DNA from: Acidimicrobiia bacterium
Lineage (GTDB): Bacteria > Actinomycetota > Acidimicrobiia > Acidimicrobiales > Bin134
Length of the DNA: 64,000 nucleotides
Assembly (NCBI GenBank): GCA_022825005.1
Contig: JAJDYU010000069.1
Coordinates: forward strand, 62,001 to 126,000
Direction: 5' to 3'
The notes under the pieces: generated by a model
What the model was told of the DNA's origin: nothing
Databases searched by the model: none
Seen by the model: the letters and a program-made list of their open reading frames with translations, nothing else
Program-made: the position numbers and the translations under genes
Shown: one piece after another, positions 1 through 9,537 of the stretch
How the letters are laid out: the number at the start of each line of letters is the position of its first letter
Numbering within the stretch: the first letter of the stretch is position 1

Positions 1-2
1 TC

Positions 3-2051
3 ACCGAGTCGCCCGAGTCATTCCGCAAGACCCTGCGAGGCCGAATCATTAGCACCGACACCGGTCAACCCAATCCAACACTGAGGGTGGAGTTGGGCCG
101 CGAATGCCTACCCGACCGCTTGGTTACGCAAATGGCCGATCAGCGCATCGCCAACATCATCGTCATCGGACAGGGCACCGCCGCAGTGGCCGCCCACAGC
201 CTGGCCCACTTTCTGCGCCAGGAGTTGCCCGACCGCCACGTCAGCTCGGTCCAGGCCACCGAGCTATCGGGGTTCGGGATGCAGGCCGACATGAGCGACA
301 CCTTGGTCATCGCCATCAGCCAGTCAGGAACCACCACCGATACCAACCGAACCGTGGACTTGGTGCGGCGGCGAAACGCGGCTGTCATCGCCATCGTCAA
401 CCGGCGTAACAGCGATTTATGCGACAAAGCCGATGGGGTGCTCTACACCTCAGACGGACGAGATGTGGAGATGAGCGTGGCCTCCACCAAGGCGTTCTAT
501 GCCCAGGTGGCCGCCGGAGTGCTTTTGGCTGTGGCCTTGGCCGACGCCGCCAATGGGGGACAGCCAACCGACCCCCGTCGCCAGGAGCGGCGCCAGCAAC
601 TGCTGGCCTCGCTGCGCGACCTGCCCGCGGCCATGACCGAAGTGCTCAATCTGCACGATCGCATCGCCGACATCGTGCGCCGCCACGCTCTGGGCCGCAC
701 CTATTGGGCCGTGGTGGGCAACGGGCTCAACCGGGTTGCCGCCGAGGAAGTCCGGATCAAGCTCTCAGAGCTGTGCTACAAGTCCATCGCCTGCGACACC
801 ACCGAGGACAAAAAGCACATCGATCTGTCTTCCGAACCGCTGATCCTGGTGTGCGCCGCCGGGCTGTTCGACTCCACCGCCGACGACGTGGCCAAGGAAG
901 TGGCCATCTTCCGAGCCCACAAGGCCGCCCCTATCGTGGTCACCAGCGGTACTGAAGCCCGCTTTGACGCCGCTGCCGAGGTGATCGCCACCCCAACCAC
1001 CGCTTCACCCGATCTGGCCTTTGTGCTGGCCACCATGGTGGGCCACCTGTTCGGCTACGAGTCGGCGTTGGCCATCGACGAGCTGGCTCAGCCTCTGCGG
1101 GAAACTCGGGCGGCCATCGAGGCCGAGGTGGCTTCCAGCGATGCTGACAGCGGTGCTGGCATCGACAGCCAACAGCTTCTGGAGAAACTCCGCTCCCAGT
1201 TCACCCCTGCCGCCCAGCGGTTCTTCCAAGATTTGCGCCAGGGCCGCTACAACGGATGCCTCGAAGCGGGGACCGCCGCGGAGATGGCCTCCATGTACCG
1301 CTACGCCCTAGGCATTGCTCCCCTCGACGCCTATCAACTGGAGCGGGGCCGAGTGGGCACCCCCGCGGTGGTGCTGGAGGACCTCACCGCCATGCTCACG
1401 GTGGCGGTGGGCGAACTCACCCGACCGGTGGACGCCATTCGCCACCAGGCCAAGACAGTCACCGTCGGGATATCAAGGGCCGAGGAGTCGCTGCTGGAGT
1501 TGCCGCTGGTGCGGGCCGCCCTCGACGCCGGTGCCCCCCGTCATCAGCTCAGCTACCAGACCTTGCGCACTCTCACCGCCCTTGATCCCGCGGTCGCCGA
1601 GGTCACCGGGTACATCCGGTACGGCATCAACGGCGATCCAGAGGCACCCAGCACCACCATCCACGTGATCGACCGGGGCGGCATCACCGTGGGGCTGGCC
1701 TCCCGCACCGAACGCGATCCCAGCTTGCGAGGAAGCAAGCACCTCGTGGCCATCGAGCGACAGGTTCAAGCTGCTCGAGGACGCTCCGACGGCCGGACCA
1801 TCGTGCTCATCCCTGAAGTGAAGGACCGCCAAACCACCGGGCTGACCCTGCTGCACGTGAGATTCCGGCCCGACCTGTCGCCCGAGACTGCCCAACAGGT
1901 GTTGCAGGGCTATCGGAACCGGTTCGCCGCGTTGCGCGATGAGGTAACTGAAACCGAACCTGATTTCCGCCTTGACCTATTGGGTGACATCAGCACTGAA
2001 GACCTCCTGCTAGAACCGTTAACCGAATTGGCTAACCGCTGGCGTCCATGA
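3..2051 (+). CDS. GlmS-like SIS-domain protein, 5' end outside window
   Basis: The frame is open from the window edge, so this is the 3' part of a longer gene. The first residues (SFRKTLRGR) match the linker that opens the isomerase half of glucosamine-6-phosphate synthase, which makes glucosamine-6-P for peptidoglycan. Two SIS domains follow: SIS1 has SQSGTTTDT and the GlmS hallmark ASTKAF, and SIS2 has GNGLNRVAAEEVRIKLSEL. The SIS2 segment that usually reads ELKHGP is EDKKHIDL here, so it is divergent. About 280 residues follow SIS2 that a normal GlmS does not have. The stop overlaps the nnr start (ATGA). Next to nnr and alr, a cell-wall precursor role is likely. Whether the missing upstream part contains the Cys1 glutaminase domain cannot be seen. 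Confidence 0.75.
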   Translation, partial: TESPESFRKTLRGRIISTDTGQPNPTLRVELGRECLPDRLVTQMADQRIANIIVIGQGTAAVAAHSLAHFLRQELPDRHVSSVQATELSGFGMQADMSDTLVIAISQSGTTTDTNRTVDLVRRRNAAVIAIVNRRNSDLCDKADGVLYTSDGRDVEMSVASTKAFYAQVAAGVLLAVALADAANGGQPTDPRRQERRQQLLASLRDLPAAMTEVLNLHDRIADIVRRHALGRTYWAVVGNGLNRVAAEEVRIKLSELCYKSIACDTTEDKKHIDLSSEPLILVCAAGLFDSTADDVAKEVAIFRAHKAAPIVVTSGTEARFDAAAEVIATPTTASPDLAFVLATMVGHLFGYESALAIDELAQPLRETRAAIEAEVASSDADSGAGIDSQQLLEKLRSQFTPAAQRFFQDLRQGRYNGCLEAGTAAEMASMYRYALGIAPLDAYQLERGRVGTPAVVLEDLTAMLTVAVGELTRPVDAIRHQAKTVTVGISRAEESLLELPLVRAALDAGAPRHQLSYQTLRTLTALDPAVAEVTGYIRYGINGDPEAPSTTIHVIDRGGITVGLASRTERDPSLRGSKHLVAIERQVQAARGRSDGRTIVLIPEVKDRQTTGLTLLHVRFRPDLSPETAQQVLQGYRNRFAALRDEVTETEPDFRLDLLGDISTEDLLLEPLTELANRWRP

Positions 2052-3460
2052 TTCCCATCGTCACCCCGGAGGAAATGGCCGCCATCGACGCGGCTGCCCC
2101 TGAACCGGTGGAAGAACTGATTGAGCGGGCCTGTGCCGCGCTGGCCCGAACTGCTCTCGACATGTTGGGCGGTGGCTACGGGAGGCGGGTAACCGTTTTG
2201 GCCGGAAGAGGCAACAACGGCGCCGACGGACGCGCTGCCGCCGAGCGGCTGCGCCGGCGGGGCGTCCGGGTTGCCGTGGTTGACGCCGATGATGCGCCCG
2301 ACTCGCTGCCCGCGGCCCACCTGGCTATCGACGCCGCCTACGGCACCGGTTTGCGCCGGCCCTATGCCCCGCCCTCGCCCGCGCCATTGCTCGACCACCC
2401 CAGCCGGGCGGCCCCGATTCTGGCCGCCGACATCCCCTCCGGGGTCAACGGGCTTACCGGCGAGCTTGTCGGTGAACCCTGGATGGCAGACCAAACGGTC
2501 ACCTTCGGCGCCCTCAAGCCCGGCCTCATCCTCCATCCCGGGGCTCAGCACTGCGGCCGGGTCACGGTGGCGTCCATCGGGCTCGACGTGTCGTCGGCCC
2601 GCACTCATCTGGTTGCTGCCGACGACGTCAGTGCCTGGCTGCCGGTCCGGCCGGCCGAGGCCCACAAATGGCAGACCGCCTGCTGGGTTATCGCCGGATC
2701 ACCGGGCATGACCGGCGCTGCCCACCTGGCGGCAACCGCGGCAATGCGAAGCGGTTCGGGCTATGTCCGACTGAGCACGCCCGGCCTTGACGCCGGTGGT
2801 GTGTTGGCTGGCCGCACCGCCCCCACAGAGGCCGTCGGCCACCCTCTTCCCGCCGATGACTGGGCCGATGCCATCAAGGCCGCCGATCAGGCGCGCTTTC
2901 AGGCCATGGTGGTCGGTCCTGGGCTGGGGAGGCAGCCGAGCACCGTCCAGTCTGTCAAAGAGCTGGCCGCCAACACGCCGCTTCCCCTCGTCGTCGACGG
3001 CGATGGCCTGACCGCTCTAGGCCTCGAAGCCTCTGACGTGCTGGCCAGCCGCACCGCTGCCACCGTTCTCACCCCCCACGACGGCGAATACCGCATGCTC
3101 ACCGGCTCAGCTCCCGATCCCGACCGCTTCGCCGCCGCCCGCTCGCTGGCCGCGGCCACCGGAGTTCACGTTTTGCTCAAGGGTCCCACCACAGTGGTGG
3201 CCGACCCCGGCGGAGCCGCGTTGGCTATTGCCAACGGCGATGCCCGACTGGCCACCGCCGGGACCGGCGATGTTCTGGCCGGGATCATTTGCGGCCTGCT
3301 CAGCGCCGGAGTCGAACCAATGAAGGCGGCCGCCAGTGCGGCCTGGCTTCATGCGCAAGCAGCCACCAGCCGTCCCTCCGGGGGAATGGCGGCATCCGAC
3401 CTGCTCATCGCCCTGCCTTTGGCTTGGGAGGCCGCGATACAACAGAGAGCTGCGCCATGA
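2048..3460 (+). CDS. nnr: Bifunctional NAD(P)H-hydrate epimerase / ADP-dependent dehydratase
   Basis: Repairs hydrated NAD(P)H (NADHX, NADPHX). The N-terminal YjeF_N epimerase domain (about residues 1-200) carries GRGNNGADGRAAAE, and the C-terminal ribokinase-like dehydratase (about 215-470) carries AGTGDVLAGIICGLL near its end and VVDGDGL in the middle. The N-terminal domain is shorter than usual and has a compressed region before IDAAYGTGL. The start is ATG overlapping the upstream stop, consistent with translational coupling. It is followed 34 bp later by alr; nnr-alr-tsaE clusters are common in actinobacteria. Confidence 0.93.
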   Translation: MIPIVTPEEMAAIDAAAPEPVEELIERACAALARTALDMLGGGYGRRVTVLAGRGNNGADGRAAAERLRRRGVRVAVVDADDAPDSLPAAHLAIDAAYGTGLRRPYAPPSPAPLLDHPSRAAPILAADIPSGVNGLTGELVGEPWMADQTVTFGALKPGLILHPGAQHCGRVTVASIGLDVSSARTHLVAADDVSAWLPVRPAEAHKWQTACWVIAGSPGMTGAAHLAATAAMRSGSGYVRLSTPGLDAGGVLAGRTAPTEAVGHPLPADDWADAIKAADQARFQAMVVGPGLGRQPSTVQSVKELAANTPLPLVVDGDGLTALGLEASDVLASRTAATVLTPHDGEYRMLTGSAPDPDRFAAARSLAAATGVHVLLKGPTTVVADPGGAALAIANGDARLATAGTGDVLAGIICGLLSAGVEPMKAAASAAWLHAQAATSRPSGGMAASDLLIALPLAWEAAIQQRAAP

Positions 3461-3494
3461 GACCCGGCGAGGCCGCTTCCAGCCAAGGGGCACC

Positions 3495-4604
3495 ATGAGA
3501 CCGACTTGGGCTGACATCAACCTGGAGGCCATCGCCCACAACACCAGGCTGTTGGCCGAAATGGCCCATCCCGCCGAGCTTTGCGCGGTGGTCAAGGCCG
3601 ACGCCTACGGGCACGGCATGGTTCCGGTGGCCCGAACCGCAGTGGACGCCGGGGCCGCCACACTGGCGGTGGCCTTGGTGGACGAAGGCCGACTGCTGCG
3701 AGAAGATGGCATAGAGGTTCCCATCCTCCTGCTGTCCGAGCCCCGACCTTACGAGTTCGCCGAGGTTGTCGAACACCGACTCATCCCCACCGTGTACCAG
3801 GGCGAGGGCTTGGCGGCGGCCGCCGCCGCCGCTACAGCCGCCAACGAACTTCTGCCGGTCCACCTGAAGGTCGACACCGGCATGGCCCGAGTCGGTGCCC
3901 CGCCCGCCGAGGTGCTGATGCTGGCCGACGCCATCGCTGAGCGGGATACCCTGGAGTTGGCCGGGGTGTGGACGCACTGCGCGGTGGCCGATGAGCCCGA
4001 CAATCCGTTTACCGCCTACCAGATCGAGCAGTTCAGCCATCTGCTTTCCCGGCTCAGACTCGCCAGTCACCAAGACTTCTGCCGGCACTTGGCCAATTCT
4101 GCGGTGGCCATGGCTCACCCGGACGGCCGGTTCGACATGGTTCGCTGTGGCATCGCCCTCTACGGGGTCCCTCCGTCGCCAGCCCTAACCGACTGCCTTC
4201 CACTTCAACCGGCCATGACGGTGCGCACCGAGGTGTCCATGGTCAAGACCATCGCCGCCGGCACTCCGGTGTCATACGGCCACCACTACTACGCCCCTTC
4301 TGACACCCAGTTGGCCACCATCCCCATTGGCTATGCCGACGGCTGGCCTCGGCGCCTGGGAACTCGTGGGGGCGAGGTGCTGATCGGCGGTCACCGGCGG
4401 CGCATCGCCGGAGTGGTGACCATGGACCAGACCATGGTGGACTGCGGCCTCGACCACCCAGTGTCGCCCGGAGACGAGGTGATCCTGCTAGGGCGACAGG
4501 GAGATCAAGAGATCACCGCCACCGAGATTGCTCAGCGCCTCGACACCATTGCCTACGAAATCGTCTGCCAATTCGGCCGCCGAGTTCCCTTGAGATTCTC
4601 TTAG
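3495..4604 (+). CDS. alr: Alanine racemase
   Basis: PLP enzyme that converts L-Ala to D-Ala for peptidoglycan. The PLP lysine is in AVVKADAYGHG (about residue 36). The barrel motifs HLKVDTGMARVG and RCGIALYG are present, as is the second catalytic tyrosine in VSYGHHYYAP. The frame extends upstream, but ATG 3495 is chosen because an AAGGGG Shine-Dalgarno lies 4-9 nt before it and MRPTWADINLEAI is the usual N-terminus. Length is 369 aa, normal for the family. It ends in a 4-bp tail-to-tail overlap with the minus-strand SDR. Confidence 0.96.
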   Translation: MRPTWADINLEAIAHNTRLLAEMAHPAELCAVVKADAYGHGMVPVARTAVDAGAATLAVALVDEGRLLREDGIEVPILLLSEPRPYEFAEVVEHRLIPTVYQGEGLAAAAAAATAANELLPVHLKVDTGMARVGAPPAEVLMLADAIAERDTLELAGVWTHCAVADEPDNPFTAYQIEQFSHLLSRLRLASHQDFCRHLANSAVAMAHPDGRFDMVRCGIALYGVPPSPALTDCLPLQPAMTVRTEVSMVKTIAAGTPVSYGHHYYAPSDTQLATIPIGYADGWPRRLGTRGGEVLIGGHRRRIAGVVTMDQTMVDCGLDHPVSPGDEVILLGRQGDQEITATEIAQRLDTIAYEIVCQFGRRVPLRFS

Positions 4605-5464
4605 CGAGACGGCGGAATCGCCTGCGACAATCCCACCGTGTACTCCGGATTGGTCTCGTTCACAATCGAATCGGTGCGGGCCGCGATCCTCTCCTTGAAA
4701 TCGGGGTGGGGAAAAATCCAGAACTTGTCGTCGCGCACCGCGTCGAACACCAATTCCGGGATCACCGCGGGATCGGTGCTCTCGTCGATGGTCTTGATCA
4801 GGGCTTGGTGGAAGGCGGCCGCCTCAGCATCGGCCGACATGGGACCGCAGGTGTCCTCATAGGTGTCGGGGCGGTTGCGTTCCGACCGAAAGATACCGGT
4901 GGCCACCGGCCCGGGGCACAGGCACGACACCCCTATCGGTGCTCCGATGATGTCCAACTCCCGATGGAGCGATTCGGCGATGGCCACCGCTCCGTACTTC
5001 GAGGTTGTGTAGGGACCGAGCAGCCCCCCGGACGTGAGTCCGCCCACCGAAGCGGTTATCACCACGTGGCCGTCTTCGCCCTTCTCCAGCATCCGGGGAA
5101 TGAAGCTGCGCACCCCGTGGATCACGCCCCATAGGTTCACGTCCAGCACCCACCGCCAATCGTCCACGGTGTTCTCCCAAGTGAACCCACCGGTCAGCAC
5201 TCCAGCGTTGAGGTGTACGAGGTGAATGCCCCCAAAACGCTCCAGGGCCGCATTGGCCAGCGCTTCATTGGCGTCGGGGCTGGTCACGTCGGTCAACATG
5301 AGCTGGGCATTCTCCAGGCCGCCGACGGTCTCGGCCAGCCCGGCCTCGTCGATGTCGCCTGCCAATACGTGCATCCCCTCAGAAGCGGCCTTTCGCACCA
5401 TGGCCCGCCCCATGCCGCTGCCTGCCCCGGTGATCACCGCCACCTTTCCGGCCAAGTCCTTCAT
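4601..5464 (-). CDS. SDR family NAD(P)-dependent oxidoreductase
   Basis: Classical short-chain dehydrogenase of about 287 aa. The nucleotide-binding motif TGAGSGMG is near residue 14, NAG follows beta-4 (LNAGVLTGG), and the catalytic Tyr-x3-Lys is YTTSK. ATG 5464 (MKDLAGKVAVITGAG) is preferred over the longer frame from 5491 because GAAGGGG sits just upstream. The substrate cannot be told from sequence. Convergent with alr. Confidence 0.9.
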   Translation of the reverse strand: MKDLAGKVAVITGAGSGMGRAMVRKAASEGMHVLAGDIDEAGLAETVGGLENAQLMLTDVTSPDANEALANAALERFGGIHLVHLNAGVLTGGFTWENTVDDWRWVLDVNLWGVIHGVRSFIPRMLEKGEDGHVVITASVGGLTSGGLLGPYTTSKYGAVAIAESLHRELDIIGAPIGVSCLCPGPVATGIFRSERNRPDTYEDTCGPMSADAEAAAFHQALIKTIDESTDPAVIPELVFDAVRDDKFWIFPHPDFKERIAARTDSIVNETNPEYTVGLSQAIPPSR

Positions 5465-5552
5465 GTCAATCCCCTTCGCAGTTGCTTTCAAGCACCGCCA
5501 TCATGGCCCACTGAGATATTCCTTATCCCATTGTCCTCAGAAGGGGTCGATG

Positions 5553-6428
5553 TCAGCCCACTGCCTTGATGGCAGTTTCCACGGCGGTGGCCGCCATCAA
5601 GCGAACCAGCCCAATATCTGCCTCTACCCGGCCGGTGGCCCCAACCACCAATGCGTCCCCATCACCGTCGGTATGAGCGGGCAACAGCGCCCGGGCCATC
5701 CCGCCGTGGCCGCTGCGGGCCACCCGGAAGCAACCCAGCTTGTCGAGCGTCGCGTTGGTGGCGATCACACCGATGGTGGTGTTGGTGTGCGCCTCGTCAT
5801 CGCTGTCGGCAAACGGCTCGGCATGTCGGTGCTGGTAGGTACCATCGATCAGCGCTTGCTGCACATCACCATCGTTGATCGCCCCCGAGGCGTTCACCGC
5901 CACCAGCGCGCTCACCAGTACATCGTCCACCTGAAGCAGAGCGCCGCCCAGCCCGCCCGGCCGGCGATTCTCCGGCCCCCGCCACTTGTCCATGGTGGCC
6001 CCGGTACCGGCCCCCACCCGGCCCCGCGGGGGATCTCCGTCGCGGGCCGCTTGGGCGGCGGCGTAACCAGCGTCGGGTCCGGGCCGTACCGAGCCGTCGC
6101 CCTCGGTGAGGTCGTACAGCGACAGACCCACAACGATGGGAACCCGGCCGCCCCGAGTCTCAAACCCCCGGCCTTGCTCCTCGCACCACCGCATCACCCC
6201 ATCAGCGGCCGCCAAGCCGAACGCCGAGCCCCCCGACAACACCACCGCGTCTACTTGGCTCACCGTCCGCTCTGGGGCGAGCAACCCAAAATCCCTGGTT
6301 GCTGGCGCGCCCCCCCGAATTTCTCCCGATGCCGTCGTCCCCTCGGGGAACACCACCACCGTGCAGCCCGTGCGGGCCGCCTCATCGGTCCAGTGCCCCA
6401 CCAGCACGCCCCCGCCGTCTCCCAACAT
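5553..6428 (-). CDS. P1 family peptidase (DmpA/NylC type)
   Basis: N-terminal-nucleophile hydrolase of the S58/P1 family (D-aminopeptidase DmpA, nylon oligomer hydrolase NylC). Family features seen are VLVGHWTD at the start, VVLSGGSAFGLAAADGV in the middle, and TNATLDK (about residue 219), where autocleavage before the Thr nucleophile produces two chains. Length is 291 aa, at the short end of the family. A TACGGT hexamer 8 nt before ATG supports this start and a leaderless message. The natural substrate is unknown. Confidence 0.88.
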   Translation of the reverse strand: MLGDGGGVLVGHWTDEAARTGCTVVVFPEGTTASGEIRGGAPATRDFGLLAPERTVSQVDAVVLSGGSAFGLAAADGVMRWCEEQGRGFETRGGRVPIVVGLSLYDLTEGDGSVRPGPDAGYAAAQAARDGDPPRGRVGAGTGATMDKWRGPENRRPGGLGGALLQVDDVLVSALVAVNASGAINDGDVQQALIDGTYQHRHAEPFADSDDEAHTNTTIGVIATNATLDKLGCFRVARSGHGGMARALLPAHTDGDGDALVVGATGRVEADIGLVRLMAATAVETAIKAVG

Positions 6429-6436
6429 AACCGCCG

Positions 6437-6442
6437 ACCGTA
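6437..6442 (-). promoter_or_regulatory. Candidate -10 (TACGGT) for the P1 peptidase
   Basis: TANNNT hexamer 8 nt before ATG 6428 on the minus strand, with no Shine-Dalgarno; fits the leaderless pattern seen across the window. Confidence 0.4.
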
Positions 6443-6482
6443 CCGCACCCTCACCGAACCGCGCATCGGCTCGCGAGCCGGA

Positions 6483-7619
6483 TCAGTAGATGCCGGGAAC
6501 GATCCGGTAGGGAACTCGCTGCCGGTACTCGGCCCACTTGTTGGGGCCGTACTTCGCGGCGCAGTGCCGGTCGTCCTGCCTCTGGCGGATTAGGAACAAC
6601 GCGATGACGTAGACGAAGTAGACCCATGCCCACAGGATGCCGAAATGACCCCAGACCAGGGCGATGGCGAGGCCGTAGCACCACTCGCCCATGTAGTTGA
6701 AATGCCGGGCGGCGCCCCAGAAGCCGCTGCACAGGATCTTGCGGTCGCCAGCCACGATGACCTGCGGCGCGAACACCCCGAGAAACGTGCGGTCGGGCCA
6801 GCGCTTGAACGTGTACTTCTGCAAGCTGGCGCCCCGGGTGATGACCCATCCTGCGGCGTACAGCGCAGGCGCACTGATCAGCAACAGCATGCGCCAGCCG
6901 CCGGAGTGCCCCGGATCGGAATGAGCCGCCAGCCCCCACATCGGAATGATGAACACCCAGCCGTAGATGATGAGCCCGCCCCAGAACAGCTTGAAACCAA
7001 GGCGCTCGTGAATGATGTCGTACGTGTAGAGCATCGTCCGTTCGAAGACGAAGTAGTCGAGCACGTAGACGGTGACGAATGCTGCGAACGCGAAGACTCC
7101 CGGATTGAGATCTTCAATGTTGTCGTGGTGCCACACTGCGCCGGACCACGCGTTGAGCGACAGCATCGTGCCGCCCACGATGTAGAAGTACATCTTGAGG
7201 TCGAGGCGGCCGTTGAAGAACTGCATCTCTTGCGCGCGCCCGAACCACAGGGCCAGGAAACGATTCTTGACCTCGCCTTCGGGCTGGGTGAACACCGCTA
7301 TCGCGGTCAAGATGGCGGCGAGCACCGTTCCCCCGGCCACGGCGTACAGCGATGACCGGTAGAACCAGTCGCGCGGCATGCCGGTGAGCTCGAACCACCA
7401 CAGAACCTGGGCCACCGCAAACACCAGCAGGCCGTTTAGGCGGTAACTGCGGGGCTGGCCGGTGGCCGCGTCGATCACGTAGCCGGTCACGCGCCTGCCC
7501 GGCAGGATCATGTGGAGCACGACCAAGGCGGCCATCACGATCAGCGGCGTGAGGAACCCCAGCACCGCCTCGCCCGCAGTCAACTCAGTCAGGTGTCCGA
7601 CGCCGAGCCACTCGAACAT
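6483..7619 (-). CDS. ERG4/ERG24-type sterol reductase homologue, copy 1
   Basis: Polytopic membrane protein of 378 aa with about eight to ten hydrophobic segments. The C-terminal third carries the signature of delta-14/delta-24(28)/7-dehydrocholesterol reductases: SGFWGAARHFNYMGE, then CAAKYG, WAEYRQRVPYR and a terminal PGIY. These eukaryote-type enzymes reduce sterol or other isoprenoid double bonds with NADPH. The start ATG has a GGAGG Shine-Dalgarno. A close paralogue lies 39 bp upstream (7659-8783), so the two probably form one operon. An isoprenoid or steroid substrate is inferred. Confidence 0.82.
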   Translation of the reverse strand: MFEWLGVGHLTELTAGEAVLGFLTPLIVMAALVVLHMILPGRRVTGYVIDAATGQPRSYRLNGLLVFAVAQVLWWFELTGMPRDWFYRSSLYAVAGGTVLAAILTAIAVFTQPEGEVKNRFLALWFGRAQEMQFFNGRLDLKMYFYIVGGTMLSLNAWSGAVWHHDNIEDLNPGVFAFAAFVTVYVLDYFVFERTMLYTYDIIHERLGFKLFWGGLIIYGWVFIIPMWGLAAHSDPGHSGGWRMLLLISAPALYAAGWVITRGASLQKYTFKRWPDRTFLGVFAPQVIVAGDRKILCSGFWGAARHFNYMGEWCYGLAIALVWGHFGILWAWVYFVYVIALFLIRQRQDDRHCAAKYGPNKWAEYRQRVPYRIVPGIY

Positions 7620-7658
7620 CAGTGGCCTCCTCTCCGATACCGCTTCAGCCGCTCGGCG

Positions 7659-8783
7659 CTAGAAGATGCCGGGGATTATCCGGTACGGAACTCGAGCCTG
7701 GTATTCGGCCCACTTCTCATCGCCGTACTTCTCGGCGCAGGCCTTGTCGTCCTCGAACTGACGAGGAACGAAGAACGCAACGATGAACACCGCGTAGGTC
7801 CAGGCCCACAGGTCGGAGAAGTGCCCAAAGGTCAGCGCCACGGCAATCCCGTACAGGCCTTCGCCGAAGTAGCCGAAGTGACGTGCTTTCCCCCAGAACC
7901 CGCTGCACAGAATCTTGCGCTCACCGGCCTGGATGTACTCCGGTTCGATGCCGAGGAACTTGCGTTCGGGCCAGCGCTTGAACGTGTACTTCTGCAAGTT
8001 GGAGCCGCGGGAGATCGTCCAGCCCACCAAGAACAGCGCTGCGCTGCCGATCAGCCAGAAGTACATCCAGCCGCCTGAGATGCCGGGGTCGGACACTGGC
8101 GCCAAGCCCCACAGCGGCAGCACAAACATCCAGCCCCACACGAACGGCCCGCCCCAGACGAGCTTGAATCCGACGTTCTCGTGGATGAGGTCGTAGGTGT
8201 AGAGCTGCACCCGTTCCCAGACGAAGTAGTCGAAGACGTAGAAGGAACTGATGGCGACGTAGAGGAACAAGCCGGGGTTGGCATCGGCAACGTTGTCGTT
8301 GTGCCATGCGGCTGCCGACCACGCATTGAGCGACAGCATCGTGCCGCCCACCATGTAGAAGTACATCTTGAGGTCGAGTCGGCCGTTGAAGAACTGCATC
8401 TCTTGCGCACGTCCGAACCACCAGGCCAGCAAGCGGTTCTTCTGTTCGCCTTCGGGCTGGGAGAACACCACGATGGTATTGGCGATGATCGCGATAACCA
8501 CGCCGCCCGCTATCGCATACATGGTCGACCGGTAGAACCAGTCGCGCGGCATCGCGAATGCCCACACGAGGTGCGCAAGCACGAACACCGCCAATCCGTT
8601 GAGCCGGTATTTGCGGGGCTCGCCGGTCTCCCGGTCGGTGGCGTAGCCGGGCACGCGCCGCCCCGGCAGGATCATGTGCGCTACAAAGACCGCAATGCAG
8701 ACGAACAGCGGCGTGAGGAATCCCAGCACCACCTCGCCGCCGGACAGTTTGAACAGATGGTCGATGCCGAGCCAGTCGATCAT
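7659..8783 (-). CDS. ERG4/ERG24-type sterol reductase homologue, copy 2
   Basis: Paralogue of the next gene downstream and colinear along its whole length. Shared blocks include FNGRLDLKMYFY, GGTMLSLNAWS, LQKYTFKRWP and SGFWGKARHFGYFGEG, with a VPYRIIPGIF end. ATG 8783 (MIDWLGIDHL) is preferred over GTG 8792 because it aligns with MFEWLGVGHL of copy 1 and has GAGGGG upstream. Multi-pass membrane reductase predicted to act on a sterol-like or polyisoprenoid substrate. No other sterol gene is visible in the window. Confidence 0.82.
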   Translation of the reverse strand: MIDWLGIDHLFKLSGGEVVLGFLTPLFVCIAVFVAHMILPGRRVPGYATDRETGEPRKYRLNGLAVFVLAHLVWAFAMPRDWFYRSTMYAIAGGVVIAIIANTIVVFSQPEGEQKNRLLAWWFGRAQEMQFFNGRLDLKMYFYMVGGTMLSLNAWSAAAWHNDNVADANPGLFLYVAISSFYVFDYFVWERVQLYTYDLIHENVGFKLVWGGPFVWGWMFVLPLWGLAPVSDPGISGGWMYFWLIGSAALFLVGWTISRGSNLQKYTFKRWPERKFLGIEPEYIQAGERKILCSGFWGKARHFGYFGEGLYGIAVALTFGHFSDLWAWTYAVFIVAFFVPRQFEDDKACAEKYGDEKWAEYQARVPYRIIPGIF

Positions 8784-8924
8784 GATCTGCACCCCTCCTC
8801 GCTCCTGCCTGCGCAGAATACCAGTATTGCCGTCGGCGGCTTGGGACTGAGGCGCTCCGCCGGCGCAGCACCCGCCCTAGTGCATAACTTGCAACTCCCC
8901 TATCGAATCTGCTGGTGGGGGGCG

Positions 8925-8930
8925 TATTCT
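8925..8930 (+). promoter_or_regulatory. Candidate -10 (TATTCT) for uracil-DNA glycosylase
   Basis: TATTCT lies 6 nt before GTG 8937 with no Shine-Dalgarno, which supports that start and a leaderless transcript. Confidence 0.45.
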
Positions 8931-8936
8931 TGGCCT

Positions 8937-9500
8937 GTGACGTTGACGTTGGCCGAGGTTGCCTCCGAAGCAGCCGACTGCACCAAATGCGGGCTGGCCG
9001 AGGGCCGCAGGCAGGTGGTGTTCGGCATGGGCAACCCAAGCGCCGACCTCATGTTCGTGGGCGAGGGACCCGGCGCCGAGGAAGACAAGCAGGGCCTCCC
9101 GTTCGTGGGCCGTTCCGGCAAGCTCCTCGACCGGCTGATGGCCGAGGAAATCGGACTCACCCGCGACAGCTGCTACATCGCCAACGTCGTCAAATGCCGT
9201 CCTCCCGACAATCGAGATCCCAAACCCGACGAGATCGCCGCCTGCCGCCCGTGGTTGGAGCAGCAAGTTAAGCTCATCGCCCCCAAGGTGGTGGTCACCC
9301 TGGGCAACTTCTCTTCCAAACTGCTGCTAGACACCAAAACGGGGATCACCAGGCTGCGAGGCCAGAGCTACCCGATGCCCAACGCCGACGCAGTGATCAT
9401 CCCCACGTACCACCCGGCCGCAGTGCTGCGGGGCGGCGGTCTCCAAGAGGCCCAGATGCGCTCTGACCTGGTTCGAGCCCGCATGGCGATCTCCGGATGA
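8937..9500 (+). CDS. Family 4 uracil-DNA glycosylase (4Fe-4S)
   Basis: Removes uracil from DNA. The motifs fit family 4: [17 protein letters not shown], then GNFSSK, and HPAAVLR near the C-terminus. Four cysteines suitable for the 4Fe-4S cluster are visible: CTKC at the N-terminus, one in VKCRPP and one in AACRPW. The open frame runs far upstream, but GTG 8937 is chosen because the family N-terminus ([16 protein letters not shown]) begins there and a -10 hexamer sits 6 nt away. Length 187 aa. Confidence 0.92.
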   Translation: MTLTLAEVASEAADCTKCGLAEGRRQVVFGMGNPSADLMFVGEGPGAEEDKQGLPFVGRSGKLLDRLMAEEIGLTRDSCYIANVVKCRPPDNRDPKPDEIAACRPWLEQQVKLIAPKVVVTLGNFSSKLLLDTKTGITRLRGQSYPMPNADAVIIPTYHPAAVLRGGGLQEAQMRSDLVRARMAISG

Positions 9501-9537
9501 TTCCTGTCCCATCGCCCGAATGCGCCCAGTCGCTCCA

